Assembly (NCBI RefSeq): GCF_000003605.2
Contig: NW_003113979.1
Coordinates: 64,575 to 74,986, forward strand
DNA from: Saccoglossus kowalevskii
Taxonomy: Eukaryota; Hemichordata; Enteropneusta; Harrimaniidae
DNA: 10,412 bases
Reading direction: 5' to 3'
Shown here piece by piece: positions 7,290 through 10,412 of this stretch; positions within the stretch are counted from its first letter, which is position 1, and every line of letters starts with the position of its first letter. The notes under the pieces are model-generated. The model was not told the origin of the DNA. It searched no databases and was given only the letters and a program-made list of their open reading frames with translations. A program made the position numbers and the translations under genes.

Positions 7290-7512
7290 ATGTTCAGCTA
7301 TCGATAACATATATTCAAACTTGTTTACTGGTAAGAATAAATCACCACGAGAGCCCTCTAATAGCAAACACACTCAAAGATTACGCGTAGTAAAATTCGT
7401 GCGGCGTTTCACCATAAAATGGCGGTGTGTAGTGGCAGAGATATTTTCGGTGAGCACGGCGCGCGCATATTGGAAATGGAGTGCAACGTAAACTTGCACG
7501 CATGATATTGTC

Positions 7513-7536
7513 CTTGTAGTTGTACTTGTAGTTGTA
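7513..7536. repeat. Exact 12 bp tandem pair
   Basis: CTTGTAGTTGTA occurs twice without a gap and a partial third follows (CC at the break). It is a small tandem duplication. Confidence 0.8.
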
Positions 7537-7581
7537 CCAATCGACGCGACAAAGTAGGATTCCCTTTACCGAATATCGCCA

Positions 7582-7647
7582 GACTGACATCATATTTGTA
7601 ATTGACGCCACGACAAAGGTAGGCGTCTTGCTTTCACGATAGAGGGC
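7582..7647 (+). repeat. GATAGAGGGC repeat family, copy 3 (diverged)
   Basis: GACTGACAT at 7582 is exactly 55 bases before CGATAGAGGGC at 7637, the same spacing as in copy 1 (2059 and 2114). CGCCACGACA aligns with CGCTACGACA between them. The rest has diverged. Confidence 0.55.
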
Positions 7648-8315
7648 AGCCAAAGCAGAGTAGAAATATATGTCACTGTTAACCACAACCAGCACAGATA
7701 TTTGTTAAAATTGTTATATTTTAGATTGCCAAAACGAGGAAATATACTGGTTAACGTTGTTATCGATAGAATAAACCTAAATCTATAATTATCAAGTTTG
7801 ACGACAACACTAAATTCTCATCATGCATTATAGAGTCCGGGTTATCTAGTTGCCTAACGACCGACTATTGGAAAGTACGCGGGTGGTGGAATTTGAAGAA
7901 AAAAAATAAATAATCTGTTCAGAGAAAATTTTGAAAAAAAATAGAGAAACAATAATTTTGTTTGTAGTTTTCCCTGCTCCGAATTTCTACTTTACCATAC
8001 CCGCTTGAGTTTGGCGTAGACCATATGAAGATTCTGTATTGCAGGTATTCTTGTTTACTTAGACAGTTTACAAAATATAATATTGCAAACATGGTTTCTT
8101 TATTCGTGCAAGTTGGACAAATTTTATTTTACATTATCTTGGTATCCGTACGTGCTTTTGTAAGAAGAACATAAATTTAGTCTGTTCAACTTGTGAAAAA
8201 CTGACCGAACGCGTTCAGTAACCTAGCAACTATGAAGAGCTGCAGGGTGAGTGAATGAAACTACAAATTGAAGCAACGCAAAAGATAAACGTTTCCCCGA
8301 CAAATCACGAAACAC

Positions 8316-8790
8316 AATATATTTTATTTATTTGACAGCAATGAGATATGAATCTGAGGATTGTGTGCCCTTCTAACCGCTGCTAGCCTGACAAGGTCGC
8401 ATAAGTTGCGCCATCCAGTCCGCGGTACTCCAAACCGTTAGTGGGTCTGATGCCGTTCGGCCGGCGAGGGCGCCACTCATGGCTACATGTCAGATTAAAC
8501 CGCTGCGAGAGGCTCAGTAGGCTGATCATTCATTTCAGTTTTCGCCGTCTTAGGAACCGATCTTTTGTAATAATCATGATGGAGGGTGACATAATACACC
8601 GAGAGCAAACAAATGTATGCTAGGTGTTACATCAACAAAAAATGTTGGGGAATTCAAGAAAAAGAAAATCAGTGATCCATGATGGTTGACCCGCTTACCG
8701 CTACCGGTCACAAAGGATTCGAACCCACGCACCTTCTGATGAGAAGTGTCATCGCATGGTCCGACGTTTCAACATTCAACAATTTTAAAC
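8316..8790 (-). mobile_element. Probable tRNA-derived SINE, minus strand, decayed
   Basis: Read on the minus strand, 8715-8726 is GGGTTCGAATCC, a Pol III B box. Just 5' of it an anticodon-arm-like CTTCTCATCAGAAG (8733-8746) has CAT in the loop, then GGTGC as variable loop, in class I tRNA order. The T-stem is mismatched and no good A box is seen, so this is not a working tRNA gene. Downstream on the minus strand come a GC-rich body (8385-8520) and an AAAT-type tail (8320-8333). Head, body and tail in this order suggest a SINE of about 470 bp; no flanking target duplication was found. A lone tRNA pseudogene beside unrelated sequence is the alternative. Confidence 0.4.
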
Positions 8791-8878
8791 GTTTTTTGCA
8801 ATTTGTCGATAACAAAGTATCACATGGTCGATAGAAGTTGTCAGCTTGAGCTGTGCCCAACATGTGACCTATTTCCAA

Positions 8879-8967
8879 GCGTATATAAAAAGTAGAACTT
8901 GAAACGTCCTAAAAAAAAACTGTGAGCAATCAAGATCTCTGATTGGTCTGGTTCGGTAGCCAATCAG
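8879..8967. promoter_or_regulatory. TATA-like word and inverted CCAAT hairpin (weak)
   Basis: GTATATAAAAAG at 8881-8892 resembles a TATA box. CTGATTGG (8939-8946) and CCAATCAG (8960-8967) form an 8-base inverted repeat with a 13-base spacer. No exon is seen in either direction, so a promoter role is only a possibility. Confidence 0.2.
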
Positions 8968-9133
8968 GTATATAGACTCATAATACTTACTGTTTTTCAT
9001 TTGACCGCCGATTGATGACAGGAGTTCTTCATAATCTGCTATTAGGGTTCGACACTGCTGTACTCGTTCGAGTAGAGGCTTCTGAAATGAATCACAAACA
9101 TTTGATGTGTTATAATAGAGTATTCGCAGTCAG

Positions 9134-9186
9134 TTCAAAGCGAAGGGATCGTAACCTGCGCAAGCGCGGGAATCGGAGTCCCAAGC
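9134..9186 (-). mobile_element. TTAA MITE, copy 3 (decayed one-end fragment)
   Basis: TTCAAAGCGAAGGGATCGTA followed by ACCTGCGCAAGCGCGGGAAT and GAGTCCCAA aligns with the start of copy 1 with scattered substitutions. Similarity fades after about 9186, where the fold-back element begins at 9191; the rest of the MITE is missing. Same orientation as copy 1. Confidence 0.75.
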
Positions 9187-9190
9187 GTTC

Positions 9191-9346
9191 ATGACGTTGT
9201 TGAACGTCCACATTTAGTAACTCGAACTTTAATTAACAGTTAACCGAACTTCAAGTTACGAGCAACAAAGATTTTTTGTATATTAACCGTAATTCGAAGT
9301 TCGGTTAACTGATAATTTTATTCGAGATACTAAATTTGAACGTCAT
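9191..9346. mobile_element. Fold-back element with nested inverted arms
   Basis: An inner perfect inverted repeat, CAGTTAACCGAACTTC (9237-9252) against its complement (9296-9311), lies within outer arms that also pair: ATGACGTT, ATTTAGTA and CTCGAA on the left (9191-9226) against TTCGAG, TACTAAAT and AACGTCAT on the right (9321-9346). The outer left arm has about ten extra bases. The whole could fold into a long imperfect hairpin. It abuts the MITE copy 3 fragment. Confidence 0.7.
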
Positions 9347-9350
9347 TTTT

Positions 9351-9407
9351 GTAACTCGATGTTTTCGTAACTCGATGTTTTCGTAACTCGATGTTCGTAA
9401 CTCGAAC
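9351..9407 (+). repeat. 16 bp tandem repeat, about 3.5 copies
   Basis: GTAACTCGATGTTTTC occurs at 9351-9366 and 9367-9382, then GTAACTCGATGTTC at 9383-9396, then GTAACTCGAAC. The word GTAACTCGAAC also occurs at 9217 inside the neighbouring fold-back element. Confidence 0.9.
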
Positions 9408-10107
9408 AGTTCAGCATATCGCCACATCCCGTGGATTTGCAATTTCAGTTTTTCGGTTACTTGTGGGACGTTAAATGATAAATCATTAAGCGTACCTCTC
9501 AAGTTTGACAAGTGTTCAAATTCCGATCATCACAAACGCTCGGCACTTTTGAGACATTAAGAAAATGATTGCTAAAGGCATTATCAATTTCATAATTCTC
9601 AGTTAGAAGTTCAAATCCTTAGAATTGTTCGTGTTATTGTTTATTTCCAAAGCAGTATCTACATTATTACCATTTTTCAATTTAACATGCTACTAATTAT
9701 TTGCCCATAGTATTCTTGATTCAATGAGATTCAACTACACATTCAACCTCGCTGTATAACACGTTTAACGCGTCTCCCAATCAAGGAAGCATGCACAATT
9801 GCCATGAAAGTAAACACGTCCATCGACTTGTAATTTAAAGTGAAAGACTTCAATGGACCTCGTTCCGATGTTTCTGTTCTTAACGACTGAAACGAGAGGT
9901 GTTCGATCATTATGTTTTCACGTACTTGTGACATCCTAACGCTTCATAACATGAAGGCAAAACATCAACACAAATTACCTCTCCATCAAACAGATAAATA
10001 ACGGTACAATAATCACAGAAGCTGTCAAAACGGTAGCATGCCATATGCCCCATTGGCACTTAATATTCTTTTCCGGTAGGTGGCGCTCTTCACCGGTAAA
10101 TTATTAC
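9408..10107. other. Intergenic stretch without a recognisable gene
   Basis: AT-rich sequence. Minus-strand open frames at 9305-9511 and 9743-9934 are short, and the first crosses the 16 bp repeat. I see no family pattern or paired splice sites, and no further repeat. Confidence 0.5.
10073..10086 (+). promoter_or_regulatory. CTCF-like site
   Basis: CCGGTAGGTGGCGC agrees with the 14-base bilaterian CTCF core (CCASYAGRKGGCRS) at 13 positions, the exception being G for A at the third. It lies beside the possible exon. Binding is inferred from sequence only. Confidence 0.4.
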
Positions 10108-10277
10108 AGATATGTATCCTCGGGGAGGAGCTACGTCACGTTCCACGTTGCTAAGGCGCGCACCACTGTACCACGTATTCGTTGTGTCGTCACCGGTGTA
10201 GAAGACGCCGAACTGCAGCGCGGCGTCAATGCCACGTATTTCTATGGGCTGAGGAACGCGGAACGCCGAGCGAAGAG
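10108..10277 (-). CDS. Possible internal exon of an unidentified gene (weak)
   Basis: The minus strand is open from 10293 to 10090 in a GC-richer patch. An acceptor (GGAATTTTCACCAG) would start the exon at 10277 and a weak donor (TCT|GTAATA) would end it at 10108. The frame reads LRSAFRVPQPIEIRG, then FGVFYTGDDTTNTWYSG, a balanced composition with about 60 percent G or C in third positions, unlike the AT-rich flanks. I do not recognise the protein family. The opposite strand is also open across the patch (10045-10284), so high GC alone may explain it. If real, its 5' exons lie right of the window. Confidence 0.22.
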
Positions 10278-10412
10278 CTGGTGAAAATTCCAACAGGAAC
10301 TCAACTTTGAGTTATATGCGTTACACATGCAGGGGTAATCTTGTTACACTGTTCAGGGAAGTCTCAACAAGCACCCCGAAGTACCGTTTTCTGAAAGTTT
10401 TTGGCCTTTGTT

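Larger units (their letters stand above)
7290..8315. other. Intergenic stretch with small repeats
   Basis: Contents: repeat copy 3 (7582-7647), an exact 12-mer tandem pair (7513-7536), two TATCGATA palindromes (7299-7306 and 7761-7768), an AAAATGGCGG word near 7416, and A-rich runs near 7899-7950. The 104-codon open frame on the minus strand at 7381-7695 spans two of these repeats, and I do not call it a gene. Confidence 0.55.

Noticed and set aside
7381-7695. 104-codon minus-strand frame
   Set aside because: It crosses the 12 bp tandem pair and repeat copy 3, and the Tyr-Asn-Tyr-Lys stretch is just the translated tandem repeat.
8694-8790. Functional tRNA-Met gene on the minus strand
   Set aside because: The T-stem does not close, the acceptor stem is missing and no A box is found, so it is at best a tRNA-derived fragment.
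9045-9056. GGGTTCGACACT as a Pol III B box on the + strand
   Set aside because: The last bases do not fit the B box and no tRNA-like arms lie upstream.

Overview
The window looks like nuclear DNA of an invertebrate bilaterian animal, AT-rich and dense in short repeats. The reasons are three spliced exons of one aromatic amino acid hydroxylase gene joined by GT-AG introns of 511 and 660 bp, a metazoan AATAAA poly(A) signal, several non-autonomous transposon families, and animal-type regulatory motifs (E-box, TCTCGCGAGA, NRF1-like and CTCF-like sites). I cannot name the species. There is no bacterial operon, CRISPR array or phage.

Gene part, 1-2600. The 3' end of a tyrosine hydroxylase (TH/pale-type) gene lies on the + strand, with exons at 830-925, 1586-1719 and 2231-2390. 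They encode the last 129 residues: the end of the catalytic domain with the third iron ligand (Glu) and the C-terminal tetramerisation helix. Earlier exons lie left of the window; bases 1-829 are intron and hold a MITE. A 3' UTR of about 200 bases contains a strong hairpin over an E-box and ends at a poly(A) signal at 2575-2580.

Repeat part, 2600-10412. I find no convincing gene here. The region is a mosaic of mobile-element remains and tandem repeats: (i) a TTAA-flanked MITE family (561-707, 5153-5318, partial at 9134-9186); (ii) a three-copy family ending in CGATAGAGGGC (2059-2124, 4451-4516, 7582-7647); (iii) a 100 bp TA-flanked MITE (7188-7287); (iv) a 41 bp minisatellite of about ten copies (5693-6129); (v) an imperfect tandem duplication (3181-3465); (vi) a probable tRNA-derived SINE on the minus strand (about 8316-8790); (vii) a fold-back element plus 16 bp tandem repeat built on one word (9191-9407). 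One open, GC-richer stretch on the minus strand (10108-10277) may be an exon of a neighbouring gene, but I do not recognise it.

No undescribed multi-gene system is visible. The most interesting themes are regulatory-looking words carried by repeats (NRF1-like in the TTAA MITE, CTCF-core-like in the GATAGAGGGC family) and the 3' UTR hairpin of the TH gene.
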